Assembly: GCA_019429445.1 (NCBI GenBank)
Contig: JAHYIW010000001.1
Location: 21,336 to 85,335, forward strand
Source: Desulfuromonadaceae bacterium
GTDB lineage: Bacteria > Desulfobacterota > Desulfuromonadia > Desulfuromonadales > JAHYIW01
DNA length: 64,000 nt
Reading direction: 5' to 3'
Of the stretch, positions 44,908 to 54,962 are shown one piece after another. The notes below the pieces were generated by a model that saw only the letters and a list, made by a program, of their open reading frames with translations, did no database searches and was not told the DNA's origin. Position numbers and translations under genes: made by a program. Each line of letters opens with the position of its first letter. Within the stretch, counting starts at the first letter, position 1.

Positions 44908-47900
44908 ATGAAACGGTTGGGATATCTCCTTTTACTTTTGTTGGTTCTCATCTTCGCCGGTTGTGGTGGCGGTGGTAGTGATTCCGGTGGGACAGCTACC
45001 GATCTGTCTCCGGGAGGTGGTGCCGGGGGCGGTGGGGATCCGACTGCGGTGACCGTTGATTCAATCGTTATCAAGGATTTCTTTAACGGGAAGCTGATTG
45101 CCACCGGAGCTGATCCGGGGGGGACACGTTCATCAGGGCTGATTCGGGCGACGGTGAAGGACACGGCTGGTGAACTGTTGGCCAATCAAACAATCACTTT
45201 TAATGCCACGGCCGGGGGCTTCACCCCGTCGGCAACGGTGACCACTGGTGATGATGGGGTTGCCCAGGTTTTTTATGTTGCACCGGCAACGCTGGCAGAA
45301 CCGACAATCTCCGCTGTTGGTGGCGGGGTCTTGTCCAATATCTTGTCAGTCAACATCACCAACGGTCCGGCGGCGACCCTGAAGCTGTCTTCTTCAAGCC
45401 TTTCTCTCGGGCCAGGGGGCAGCGCGACGTTGTCGGTTTTGGCCCAGGACGCCCTGGGCTTTCCGGTGCCCGCCGAATTTGTTGTTTTTGAATTTGTAAC
45501 GGAGGGCTCCGGGAAATCGGTGCTTGGGAAGATATCTGGTACCACCGATAGTTCGGGGTCTACTTCTGTCGCCTACGAGGCAGGCAGTCTGCCTGCGCTG
45601 ACAACCACTGTTACTGACCAGCTGCGCGCGCGCGCCGGGACCGTCATTTCCAACACACTTGACATCACCATTACCGAGGCCGCGACCTTTTTGAGATCTT
45701 TTGCGCTTCAGTCTGCACGAAAAGTGCAACAGGTTGATGACGGTTTTATCCCCAACGCCATTACGGCGGTGCTGAAGGACAGCTCGAACGCAGCGCCGAC
45801 CACGCCGATTCCGGTCACCTTTATAACCTCATTGGGAATACTGAAAGATGCCGCCGGAAACACCGGCCAGCAGCTTACCATCAACAGCGACACAAATACC
45901 GGGTTCGCCACCCTCAATTTGCTGACCGAGACCGTCACCGGGCAGGCCCAGGTGGTAGCCTTTGCCGGTGGTTTTTCAGATGACGAGGAAATCAGTTTTG
46001 TCGCTGGTCCGGTCTTTAAGGTGACCCCTGTCGCCACCCCGAACAGGGTCGCGGCGGCTGGCTCGTCAATCCTTCAAGCCTACGCCGAAGACAAGTATGG
46101 AAACCGGAGTGCCAAGACGACACTCAATTTTTTTCTTGATGATAACGATGTCGGGGGGTCACTGGACAGCTATGAGCTAGTGACCGACGACAACGGGCGG
46201 GTGACAACAACCTATCGCGCCGGGAATATCCCTGGCGTGTACAACACGGTGGTGATTGCGCCCAATGCGGTCAGCGCGTCCAAGTTGATTACCGTCGATG
46301 CCAATCTGAGTGTCGGCAGCCTGACTCTCGACGCCCCGAGTCCGGTCGTTGGTGGCACCTACAACAGTACCACCGTTACCGCAACCGCTCTCGACGCCGC
46401 AGGACTGCCCCTTAGCGGAGTCAACCTTGCCGTCGTCACCACCGACACCGGCACGGTCAGCAACAGCATCACCCTGTACAAGGGTGACACTGCCAGTGGC
46501 AGCATCTACAACAGCCTCACCGACGTCACCGACAGCAATGGTCAGGTCGTTTTAACCGTTAAAGACACCGAAGCTGAAAACGTCACCCTGAGTGTCAGCG
46601 CCGGGGGCAAGGTCGTGGCCACACAGCTGTACTTTGGCGCGACTCTGTCAATCATACCGAACAGCATCACCGCCACCGGTTCCACCACCCTGACTGCGCT
46701 GCTCAAAGACGCCACCAACAAACCGTTGTCCGGTCAGGAGATCAGCTTCGCAGTGTACAACAGCGCCACCCCGGCCACCGACACCACCATTTCGGTCATC
46801 AACACCCAGACCCTGCCTGACGGCACCGCCAAAGTCGAGGTCGTTGACACCGCAGCCGACGGCGGCACCGCCAAACTCGAAGCCACCGTCGGTCGCTTGA
46901 CCGCCACCCCGGCCACCGTCAACTTCCAGGCTGACTACAGTGGTTTGACCCTGACCGCCACCCCGACCAGTCGTGTTGCGACAAACACCGCTGGCAGTAA
47001 TGCCATCACGATCAATGTCAAAGCCACCGACGCTGCCGGACTACCGTTTGAAGGCGTCGCCGTGACCTACAACAGCACGGGTAGCCCCACCCTGACACCG
47101 GCCAGCGCCACCACTGGCACCACCGGGGCTACTTCCTTCACCGTCACCAATGACACCGCCGAAAACGTCGTCGTCACCGTCGCCTCCGGCACCACCAGCG
47201 TCGATGTGCCGCTTTACTTTGGTGCCCGGCTGACCCTGACCCCGAGCACCGCCCTTGGCGTTGCCGACGGCGTCACGCCGGTTGAACTGACCGCCACCGT
47301 CAAAGATGCCGGCAACGCGGTCATTGATGGCGTAGACGTCTACTTCAAAGTCACCGCCGGCTATAACTCCACCCTCAGTGTTCCTAACGCTGCCACCGAT
47401 GTGGCCGGTCAGGCCAAAGTAAAAGTGATTGATCGCGTTCTGGAGACAACAACCATTGAGGCCCAGGCCGGTCAACTTCCGGCGGTCACCAGCAACGTTA
47501 ACTTTGCCCCCTCCGATCCGCGCAGTATGACCCTGGAAACCACCTCAACCGCACTGTCCCTTGGTGGGGTGGCCACGATTACCGCCACCGTCACCGATAT
47601 TCTCGGCAACAACGTCGCCGACGGCACCCAGGTCACCTTCAGCAGCTCAACGGTCGGCACCATTACCAGCTATAACTCCACTACCGCCGGGAAAGCCACA
47701 GTTCAGTTTAACGCCGGCACCACCGCCGGCCAGACCGTCATTACCGCCACCGCCGGTACGGTCAGTAAAGCCGTCAATATCTCGGTATTGCCTGCCGCCG
47801 CCGGTGTCGTCACCGTCGAAAGCATCACGCCCGAGACCATTCATATCCTCGGCACCACCGGGGTGCAAAATGCCACGATCACCTTCCGGGTCACCGATGG

Positions 47901-50900
47901 CTCCGGCAACAATGTGGCCGAAGGAACACCGATCAGCTTCGCCCTCGACAGCTCGGCTGTCGGTGGCGAGACCCTGTATAATTCGGCCAGCGGCACCTTT
48001 GGCGGCAGCGCACAGGCCACCACCACCAACGGCCTGGCGTCGGTTACCCTGCGTAGCGGCATTATCGCCGGGCCAGTCGATGTGATCGCCTCCGTCACCG
48101 GCACCGGAGCCAGCTCTTTGGCACGGGTCATTGTGGTGGGCGCCCTTCCTGATTCGATGCACATGGATATGTCGTCTTCATGGCTCAACCTTTCCAGCTA
48201 TGTGATCAATAATCTCGAAGCCGAGGTGATGGTTAATATCGGCGACCGTTTTGGCAATGTACCGATTGATGGTACGCCAGTCAGTTTTTACGTCGAGCCG
48301 GGGTGTGGTACCATCGGTACCAGCGCCGGATTTACTGCGTCAACTGAATCAGGTGTGGCACGAGCCACCTTCCGCGGCATCATAACGCCCGATGACAATA
48401 CTCTGAGAGGCCACACTTACAATTCAGCGATTGCACAAAAGGGCCTGTGTACCCTGCTGGCAACAACCACCGGTGCCGAGTTTTTCTACGACAATAACGG
48501 CGACGGGATCTACAATGCGGGCGATACCTGCTCTGGTGATCAGGGTGAACCCTACGTCGATGCCAACGACAACGGCAGTTACGATCCCGACGAGTTTTAT
48601 GTCGACATCAATAATAACGGGTCATACGATGTTGCGGACGGTATCTGCCAGGCCAATACCACCGTCTGGACCGAAGGTAAAATATTGCTGAGCAGCTGGT
48701 TCTCGGGTTTTAACCCCAGCGCTACGGTCGGAAACTTTGCTTCGACCGGACTGGCGGTGGGAGAGGGACAGACCTTCACCTTCGATTTTGAAGATCTGCA
48801 GGGGAACTCGCTGGTTGCGGGGTCGTCGTTTACCGTTGAGGCCGACGGCGGCAAGTTGTATGGCAATGTTTCAAAAGACCAGGGGGACACCACGGCAACT
48901 GGTGGGCCTTATTCGGTGACGCTGTACAGCGACAGTGAGGCCGATGCCAAGCCGAAGCTGGTGGAAATAAAGTGGACGTACACCGAAGCCGGTAATGCGG
49001 ATTCCCCCGGCAGTAACCCTGCCAGTCTTGAGTACAGCTTGGTCGGCTGGATTAATATTGCCACCAGTGCTTACCCGATCGACAGCGTCGAGGTATCAAC
49101 CGGCGCTGAGACGTTGATCGCCAACGGGACGAATAAAACCTTGTTGCGCGCAACAGTGACCGATAGCAGCGGAGCTGCAGTTTACAACTCTGTCGTGGAC
49201 TTTGCGGTCAGTAATGGCACCGTGAAAGATGCGTCCGGGCCATGGGCTTCAACAGGTCAAGCAACTACCGATACTTTCGGGAATGCAACAATCACCTATA
49301 ACAGTAGCACAACACCGGGCACGGTTGATTTTTCAGCCAGCATCGGTGGAGTTAGTGGCACTGGCAGTTTTAAATTGGTTACTGGGCCAGCGGCGAGCAT
49401 CAGCGTTGATGCCGCACCCAAAACCCTGCTGCCGGGAGCAGAGACAACCGTTTCCGCCATTGTGCGGGACGCGACCCTTAATCCGATTAAGGATGCTACG
49501 GTCTTCTTCTCCATCCAGACAAACAATTCTGATGGTGCATTCAACGTTACCGGTGCCAAGACCGATGAGTTCGGTGTCGCTACGGCAACTTATACGGCCG
49601 GGACGACCTTGTTTGCCGCTTCGGTTACCGATACCCTGCAGGCGGCATCAGGTGGACTCGTCCCCGTCACGGTTGATGTGACGGTCAGCACTGCCGGGTC
49701 GCAGATTGATACCGTTGAACTCAGTGCCGGTGCCAGCAGCCTGCGTGCCGACGGTGCGTCGACGACCAGTATCTATGCCACGGTTAAGGATGCGAATGGA
49801 AATCCGGTACCGTTTGTTGATGTCAGTTTCGCATCACAAACCAGTGAGTTCAAAAGTCTGATCACTGCCAGCAGACTGACTGATGCCGCAGGAGTAGCGA
49901 CCGTTACTTATACCGCCGGGGATACCACTGGAACCGATACTGTGACGGCTACGGTTGGCGGGGTGAGTGCCCAACTTGACATCACTCTGGTGCCGGGAGC
50001 AGCAACAGGGCTGACTCTCACCCCGTCTGATGCCGGGCCGGTCGATCCGCGTGCAACGGTCACCTACACGGCAGCAGTGAAGGACGCTAATAATAATCCG
50101 GTGCCGAATCAGGTGGTGCTCTTTAGTATTACCACGAATAATTCATCAGCGGCACTCAGTGCTGCATCGGCTACCACCGATGCCAACGGTCTGGCGACGG
50201 TAATTTACACTGCCGGAACGAAAACCGATGCCGGGACTGCGGATGATACTGTCACTGCAACCCTTGGCGCCTTGAACACAAATCATACCCTGACCGTCAC
50301 CAACGGCAATACGGTCGTCAATGAGGTTGGCGTCACTGCGGCATCTGCCACTATCGTGTCGGATAATACAACGTCGACCGCAGTCAGAGCCCTGCTGCTG
50401 GACACGAATGGGTACACGGTTCCGTCAGGGATCAGTGTGACTTTCAGTACGAGCGTCGGACAAATCAGCGCTGATAATGCAACCTGGGGGACGGCGGCGG
50501 TACCTGTGACTACCAACGTCGCTGGCATTGCCACGGTTTATATTAAAGGACCGAATCCGATCGCTCTCGGAACGACAGTTGTTTCAGCCACTGCCACTGT
50601 CGACGGAGTGGCGGGATCGACAACGGTTGACTTTGTCGCCGGATCGCCCGATTCGGTCACGCTCGGTCTTTCGGCTACGTCGGTAATTCCCGGTGAGAGC
50701 GTGACGTTGACGGCAACCGTTCAGGACAGCAACAGTCTGGTGATTAAAGATGAGACCGTTACCTTTATCTATAATACGATTAAAAGTACAGGGACACTGA
50801 CCAGCACGACCGCCGTGACCGACAGTAGCGGTTTGGCGACCGTAACATTTGTCGCCGGAAGCGCCGCCGGAACGGATGGCTTTAAGGCCAGCGCAGCAGC

Positions 50901-53154
50901 GGTGACCAGCTCAGAAACGACTTTGACCGTCGATCCGACACTTACCCCGATCGGTGGACTGACGCTGACTGCCGCAAATGATGCGATTACTGCCGATGGC
51001 GTTACGGAGACCCTGTTAAGGGCGAACGTTGTCGATAGAAACGGCACAGCTATTCAGGATGTGGATGTTGCATTCAGTACTAATATCGGCGGGTTGTACA
51101 ACTCGGCAACAACAAGTTACAATTCGGCGATTGCTGCCGTAACAACCAACAGTACGGGGGACGCTGAAATTTTACTCCGCAGTGAAACTTCTCCGGGAAT
51201 CGCGCTGGTCACCGCAAGTATCGGCGGATTCAATGCGCAGACAACGGTTACCTTTGTGCCTGGTGGACCAGTGCTTGCCAATTCTTACATCACTGCATCT
51301 CCGTCGACAATCCCCGCTGATGGAATATCTACATCTGAAATCACGGTATTTCTTGCAGATACTAACGGTAATCCGGTGTCAGACGACACGGAAGTCACGC
51401 TGATATACACACGCGGTACGCTAATTTCAGAAAACCCCGCTAAAACGATATCCGGGCGTGCCGTGTTTACACTTCAGGCGCCTTCGACCCCCGGTGCTGC
51501 GATTACTTTGTCGATAGTTGAACTTTCAGGTAAGACAGGTACGTTGAATGTCGGTGCGGCGGCTGGCTCCGGCTCGCCGGAACCGGCTAATATGCTGCTG
51601 TCGGTCGGCAAATCGAATATCTCCGTCGCCGGGGTGGGGAAGAGTGACAGCACGACCTTGACGATCGAAATCTTTAAGGACAATGGTGCGTATATTAATG
51701 AAGATGATTTTGACCTTGATACCTTGCGGGTTCAATTTGTGACCAATCCGGGGGGTGGGGAGTATATTTCCGGTGTAAATTACAACAGTGTCGTTCAGAC
51801 GCTGGATGACAGCGTTACGTCGATCGATGTTGTTTCCACCGACGGGATTGCGACGCTAAATTTCTTTGCGGGAAATCTTCCCGGTGTCATTGAAGTGTTG
51901 GTGACCGCGCTTGATACTGCCGGAAATCCAACGACAATCGTTGCCGCTTTGCCGCAATTGACAATCTCGTCCGGGCCGCCACATACCATCGTGCTGACAC
52001 AGGAATCAAATTCAATCACCAATCTGGGAGGCGGGGTTTATCGGCGAAGTGGTACCGCCATTGTCACCGATCGTTACGGTAATTCCGTTCCGGACGACAC
52101 CGCTCTCAGCTTGGGGCTGGTCGATTCGTTGATTGCCTATTACAATTTGACAGGGGTGGTAACCATCACGAATTCAGCAATCCTGGCGGACACCAGCGGT
52201 GTTGACTTTACCACGGCGTCGATCATAAGAAACGGTCTGCGCAAAATCCAGAATAATGATCGGGTGTTGCTCCTTAATGCGCCGACTGAAGACCGGAGTC
52301 GGTTTGTCGACAGTGTCGAATCGGCGACAACGTTGCGCGTCCGGAAGGATTACCAGAACGACAGTCCGGGCGGTAACTATCATTATCTGGTTGGCTCGTC
52401 ACTGTTGGGCGGGTTTATCTCCGGTGAAGATGCTGACGCTAATATCGTGACCGGTCAGGCTACGACCAAGGACGGTCTGGCCAGATTCTACGTGACCTAT
52501 CCAGTGACCAACATCTTTGTCGGATGTCAGGGCTATTCCGGCGATGGGCCGGAGTCTTACCCGACGACAGATACACGCTTTGATGACCCGCAGTCTGCGC
52601 AGGTTTACGTGGTGGCTGCCGCCAGTGACAACAGTGCGGCGACGATTAATCGTGGTGAGTTCTGTTACGCTGGGGTTCGACCGGTGACAATTACCGTTGC
52701 TCCAAAGACATTGTCAGGCGATGATAGCGTAGATATTCAGGTTGAAGACGCTAATGGTGTCAGATTACCATTTGTCCCGCTGAAATCATCGGTGGTGGTG
52801 ACGAACCGGGAAGAAACCTTTGCCTGTACTAACGCATCCTTTACTGATGAAGCGACATGTACCGCTGCCGGGACATGTAGTGATGGCACGTCGACCAGAA
52901 AGGCAGCTTGTGAAGCGGTTCCTGCTGATTGGACCGCAGAAATGTGGCAATCGACCGGCTTTAGTGATTTTGGTGTTACCGTTAATATCAACAGCACCGC
53001 TCTAGCCACGGATGATTTCACCGACGCAGGGGGCTTGGCGACGGCAGATATTACCGTTACCGGCGCCAATACTCAGTCTGGGGATGCGGCAACAATTACA
53101 ATCTATTCTCCTGCGCTGAATGCTTCGGAAGTCATTGACATTACCTTGCCATAA
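44908..53154 (+). CDS. Giant multi-domain lipoprotein with tandem bacterial Ig-like (Big_1/invasin-type) repeats
   Basis: 2748 residues. Starts at ATG 44908 (GGGGAGG upstream) with lipoprotein signal LLLLLLVLIFAGC; Cys19 would be lipidated, followed by a Gly-rich linker. The rest is about 20 or more repeats of ~90-100 residues with the Big_1 pattern: A-T-V-x-D-x-x-G-N-P-V-x-(G/D)-x-x-V-x-F, then T-D-x-x-G-x-A-x-V-x-Y/L-x-A-G, then a short linker. Near residues 1195-1245 are three EF-hand-like calcium loops (DNNGDGIYNAGD, DANDNGSYDPDE, DINNNGSYDVAD) flanked by Cys. Near 2640 is a Cys-rich segment (CTAAGTCSDGTSTRKAAC). Tyr-Asn-Ser occurs 13 times. Likely a long surface fibre for adhesion or matrix contact; no adhesin head or secretion barrel is fused. 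Confidence 0.9.
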   Translation: MKRLGYLLLLLLVLIFAGCGGGGSDSGGTATDLSPGGGAGGGGDPTAVTVDSIVIKDFFNGKLIATGADPGGTRSSGLIRATVKDTAGELLANQTITFNATAGGFTPSATVTTGDDGVAQVFYVAPATLAEPTISAVGGGVLSNILSVNITNGPAATLKLSSSSLSLGPGGSATLSVLAQDALGFPVPAEFVVFEFVTEGSGKSVLGKISGTTDSSGSTSVAYEAGSLPALTTTVTDQLRARAGTVISNTLDITITEAATFLRSFALQSARKVQQVDDGFIPNAITAVLKDSSNAAPTTPIPVTFITSLGILKDAAGNTGQQLTINSDTNTGFATLNLLTETVTGQAQVVAFAGGFSDDEEISFVAGPVFKVTPVATPNRVAAAGSSILQAYAEDKYGNRSAKTTLNFFLDDNDVGGSLDSYELVTDDNGRVTTTYRAGNIPGVYNTVVIAPNAVSASKLITVDANLSVGSLTLDAPSPVVGGTYNSTTVTATALDAAGLPLSGVNLAVVTTDTGTVSNSITLYKGDTASGSIYNSLTDVTDSNGQVVLTVKDTEAENVTLSVSAGGKVVATQLYFGATLSIIPNSITATGSTTLTALLKDATNKPLSGQEISFAVYNSATPATDTTISVINTQTLPDGTAKVEVVDTAADGGTAKLEATVGRLTATPATVNFQADYSGLTLTATPTSRVATNTAGSNAITINVKATDAAGLPFEGVAVTYNSTGSPTLTPASATTGTTGATSFTVTNDTAENVVVTVASGTTSVDVPLYFGARLTLTPSTALGVADGVTPVELTATVKDAGNAVIDGVDVYFKVTAGYNSTLSVPNAATDVAGQAKVKVIDRVLETTTIEAQAGQLPAVTSNVNFAPSDPRSMTLETTSTALSLGGVATITATVTDILGNNVADGTQVTFSSSTVGTITSYNSTTAGKATVQFNAGTTAGQTVITATAGTVSKAVNISVLPAAAGVVTVESITPETIHILGTTGVQNATITFRVTDGSGNNVAEGTPISFALDSSAVGGETLYNSASGTFGGSAQATTTNGLASVTLRSGIIAGPVDVIASVTGTGASSLARVIVVGALPDSMHMDMSSSWLNLSSYVINNLEAEVMVNIGDRFGNVPIDGTPVSFYVEPGCGTIGTSAGFTASTESGVARATFRGIITPDDNTLRGHTYNSAIAQKGLCTLLATTTGAEFFYDNNGDGIYNAGDTCSGDQGEPYVDANDNGSYDPDEFYVDINNNGSYDVADGICQANTTVWTEGKILLSSWFSGFNPSATVGNFASTGLAVGEGQTFTFDFEDLQGNSLVAGSSFTVEADGGKLYGNVSKDQGDTTATGGPYSVTLYSDSEADAKPKLVEIKWTYTEAGNADSPGSNPASLEYSLVGWINIATSAYPIDSVEVSTGAETLIANGTNKTLLRATVTDSSGAAVYNSVVDFAVSNGTVKDASGPWASTGQATTDTFGNATITYNSSTTPGTVDFSASIGGVSGTGSFKLVTGPAASISVDAAPKTLLPGAETTVSAIVRDATLNPIKDATVFFSIQTNNSDGAFNVTGAKTDEFGVATATYTAGTTLFAASVTDTLQAASGGLVPVTVDVTVSTAGSQIDTVELSAGASSLRADGASTTSIYATVKDANGNPVPFVDVSFASQTSEFKSLITASRLTDAAGVATVTYTAGDTTGTDTVTATVGGVSAQLDITLVPGAATGLTLTPSDAGPVDPRATVTYTAAVKDANNNPVPNQVVLFSITTNNSSAALSAASATTDANGLATVIYTAGTKTDAGTADDTVTATLGALNTNHTLTVTNGNTVVNEVGVTAASATIVSDNTTSTAVRALLLDTNGYTVPSGISVTFSTSVGQISADNATWGTAAVPVTTNVAGIATVYIKGPNPIALGTTVVSATATVDGVAGSTTVDFVAGSPDSVTLGLSATSVIPGESVTLTATVQDSNSLVIKDETVTFIYNTIKSTGTLTSTTAVTDSSGLATVTFVAGSAAGTDGFKASAAAVTSSETTLTVDPTLTPIGGLTLTAANDAITADGVTETLLRANVVDRNGTAIQDVDVAFSTNIGGLYNSATTSYNSAIAAVTTNSTGDAEILLRSETSPGIALVTASIGGFNAQTTVTFVPGGPVLANSYITASPSTIPADGISTSEITVFLADTNGNPVSDDTEVTLIYTRGTLISENPAKTISGRAVFTLQAPSTPGAAITLSIVELSGKTGTLNVGAAAGSGSPEPANMLLSVGKSNISVAGVGKSDSTTLTIEIFKDNGAYINEDDFDLDTLRVQFVTNPGGGEYISGVNYNSVVQTLDDSVTSIDVVSTDGIATLNFFAGNLPGVIEVLVTALDTAGNPTTIVAALPQLTISSGPPHTIVLTQESNSITNLGGGVYRRSGTAIVTDRYGNSVPDDTALSLGLVDSLIAYYNLTGVVTITNSAILADTSGVDFTTASIIRNGLRKIQNNDRVLLLNAPTEDRSRFVDSVESATTLRVRKDYQNDSPGGNYHYLVGSSLLGGFISGEDADANIVTGQATTKDGLARFYVTYPVTNIFVGCQGYSGDGPESYPTTDTRFDDPQSAQVYVVAAASDNSAATINRGEFCYAGVRPVTITVAPKTLSGDDSVDIQVEDANGVRLPFVPLKSSVVVTNREETFACTNASFTDEATCTAAGTCSDGTSTRKAACEAVPADWTAEMWQSTGFSDFGVTVNINSTALATDDFTDAGGLATADITVTGANTQSGDAATITIYSPALNASEVIDITLP

Positions 53155-53171
53155 TTTCATTCCACTTAAGG

Positions 53172-53209
53172 ATCCAGCCCCTTCGTCGTCAGTCGAGGGG
53201 GCTGGATTT
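53172..53209 (+). terminator. Terminator of the giant lipoprotein gene
   Basis: ATCCAGCCCCTTCG pairs with CGAGGGGGCTGGAT (one mismatch), followed by TTTC; 18 bases after the stop and 6 before radA. Confidence 0.8.
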
Positions 53210-53214
53210 CAGCG

Positions 53215-54570
53215 ATGAAACAAAAAACCCTCTACACCTGCCAGCAATGCGGCCATCAATCCCCCCGCTGGCTGGGCAAATGCCCCGACTGCAACCAGTG
53301 GAACACGCTGGTGGAAGAAACGGTTACGCTCAGCAAGCGCGGTCGGGGGTTATCCGCGCCAGCCCCGGCCACTCCATTGAAGCTCACCGAAATCAGCTCC
53401 AGCGAAGAAGACCGCATTGCGTGCGGCATCGGTGAACTCGACCGGGTGCTTGGTGGCGGGGTGGTGCCGGGTTCGTTGACGTTGATTGGTGGTGATCCGG
53501 GGATCGGCAAATCGACATTGATCTTGCAGGCGATAGACCGGCTGGCGCACAGCGGCAAGGCGCTCTATGTGACCGGCGAAGAATCGGTGCGCCAGGTGAA
53601 GCTGCGTGGCAGTCGCCTGGGGGTGGGCGCCAGTAATCTCTACCTGCTGGCGGAAACCGCGCTGGAATCGATCCTTGACCAGGTGCAGAAGATCCAACCG
53701 GCGTTTCTGGTGGTCGATTCGATCCAGACCGTCTGTTCCGCTGCACTGGAATCCGCCCCCGGCAGTGTCAGTCAGGTGCGCGAGTGCGCCGGGCGGCTGA
53801 TGCAGGTCGCCAAGGGGGAGGGTATTCCGACCTTTATTATCGGTCACGTCACCAAGGACGGATCGATTGCCGGACCGCGCGTGCTCGAACACATGGTCGA
53901 CACGGTGCTTTATTTTGAAGGGGACGGCGGGCATCCTTACCGGGTGCTGCGCGCGGTCAAAAACCGCTTTGGCTCGACCAACGAAATCGGCGTCTTCGAG
54001 ATGTGCGAGGCGGGGCTGCGCGAAGTGGCGAATCCCTCGGAACTCTTCCTTGCCGAGCGGCCGGTCAATGAGGCTGGCAGTGCGGTCATTCCAACTCTCG
54101 AAGGAACCCGACCGATCCTCGTTGAAGTGCAGGCGCTGGTCTCATCGAGTGCCTTTGGCACCCCGCGCCGCACCTCCATGGGGCTTGATCCCAACCGCGT
54201 CGCGCTGCTGGTGGCGGTGCTGGAGAAGAAAGCCGGGCTGATGATGCCGGGACAGGACATCTTTGTTAATGTTGTTGGCGGCGTGCGGATCGCCGAACCG
54301 GCGGTCGACCTGGCCACCCTGGCGGCGCTGGCGTCGAGTCACCTGAATCGCCCGATCCCGCAGAAAACCCTGCTTTTCGGTGAAGTGGGCTTGTCCGGTG
54401 AAGTTCGCGCGGTGTCCCGTCCCGAGCTGCGTCTCAAGGAAGCCGCGCGCCTTGGTTTTGAGCATTGTCTGTTGCCCCAGGGTAATCTTAAAAACCTCGA
54501 TCGCCCCGCTGGCATGACGTTGCACGGCATTCGCAACGTCAGTGAGGTGTTGGATTGTGTTTTTGAGTAA
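53215..54570 (+). CDS. radA: DNA repair protein RadA
   Basis: 451 residues. C4 zinc finger (Cys 9, 12, 23, 26 in TCQQCGHQSPRWLGKCPDC), RecA-like ATPase with GGDPGIGKST, VDSIQTV, the RadA-specific KNRFGSTNEIGVFEM motif and a Lon-like C-terminal domain (PGQDIFVNVVGGVRI; GEVGLSGEVRAVSR). Branch migration helicase in recombination. The start lies only six bases after a terminator and no ribosome site is visible, so its promoter may be inside the upstream gene end. Confidence 0.97.
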   Translation: MKQKTLYTCQQCGHQSPRWLGKCPDCNQWNTLVEETVTLSKRGRGLSAPAPATPLKLTEISSSEEDRIACGIGELDRVLGGGVVPGSLTLIGGDPGIGKSTLILQAIDRLAHSGKALYVTGEESVRQVKLRGSRLGVGASNLYLLAETALESILDQVQKIQPAFLVVDSIQTVCSAALESAPGSVSQVRECAGRLMQVAKGEGIPTFIIGHVTKDGSIAGPRVLEHMVDTVLYFEGDGGHPYRVLRAVKNRFGSTNEIGVFEMCEAGLREVANPSELFLAERPVNEAGSAVIPTLEGTRPILVEVQALVSSSAFGTPRRTSMGLDPNRVALLVAVLEKKAGLMMPGQDIFVNVVGGVRIAEPAVDLATLAALASSHLNRPIPQKTLLFGEVGLSGEVRAVSRPELRLKEAARLGFEHCLLPQGNLKNLDRPAGMTLHGIRNVSEVLDCVFE

Positions 54571-54607
54571 CTGTTCAGGATGATGGAAAAAACCGAAACA
54601 AAAGCCA

Positions 54608-54734
54608 TTTAACAGGGATCCAAGGGATACAAGGGATACAAGGGGATAAAACATAAAGGTCTATGTGGTTTACAACCAAACACTGCCGCCCTGACTTTGC
54701 CGTTATCCCTTTAATCCCCTTTATCCCTGTTAAA
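54608..54734. repeat. 127-bp imperfect palindrome (CAGGGAT family)
   Basis: TTTAACAGGGAT (54608-54619) and ATCCCTGTTAAA (54723-54734) as perfect ends, with AAGGGATACAAGGG-type repeats inside the left arm and ATCCCTTTAATCCCC in the right. Same family as 43551-43668. Confidence 0.75.
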
Positions 54735-54742
54735 AGTTTTTG

Positions 54743-54880
54743 TAACTATTCAGCACCTGCGAAAAGGGTGTCATTCCCGAGGGGGTAATCGGGAATCCAG
54801 CTTTTAAAGCCATGGATCCCCGACAACAGCATTCGGGGATGACAGAATCTCTAATGACCGACAATAGTACTGAATAGTTA
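54743..54880. repeat. Nested palindromes
   Basis: Outer ends TAACTATTCAG (54743-54753) and CTGAATAGTTA (54870-54880). Nested inside is 54769-54844 with TGTCATTCCCGA ... TCGGGGATGACA and inner CGGGAATCCAG / ATGGATCCCCG, a form of the common TGTCATTCCCG...CGGGAATGACA repeat. Fills the radA-moaC gap together with the previous element. Confidence 0.75.
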
Positions 54881-54962
54881 AAAGTTTTTTCACGGTGTGC
54901 TGAATCGTTACGTTTTTGATACGCTATAATGGCACCACGCGAAGGGGAACGAAAGGGAGCAG

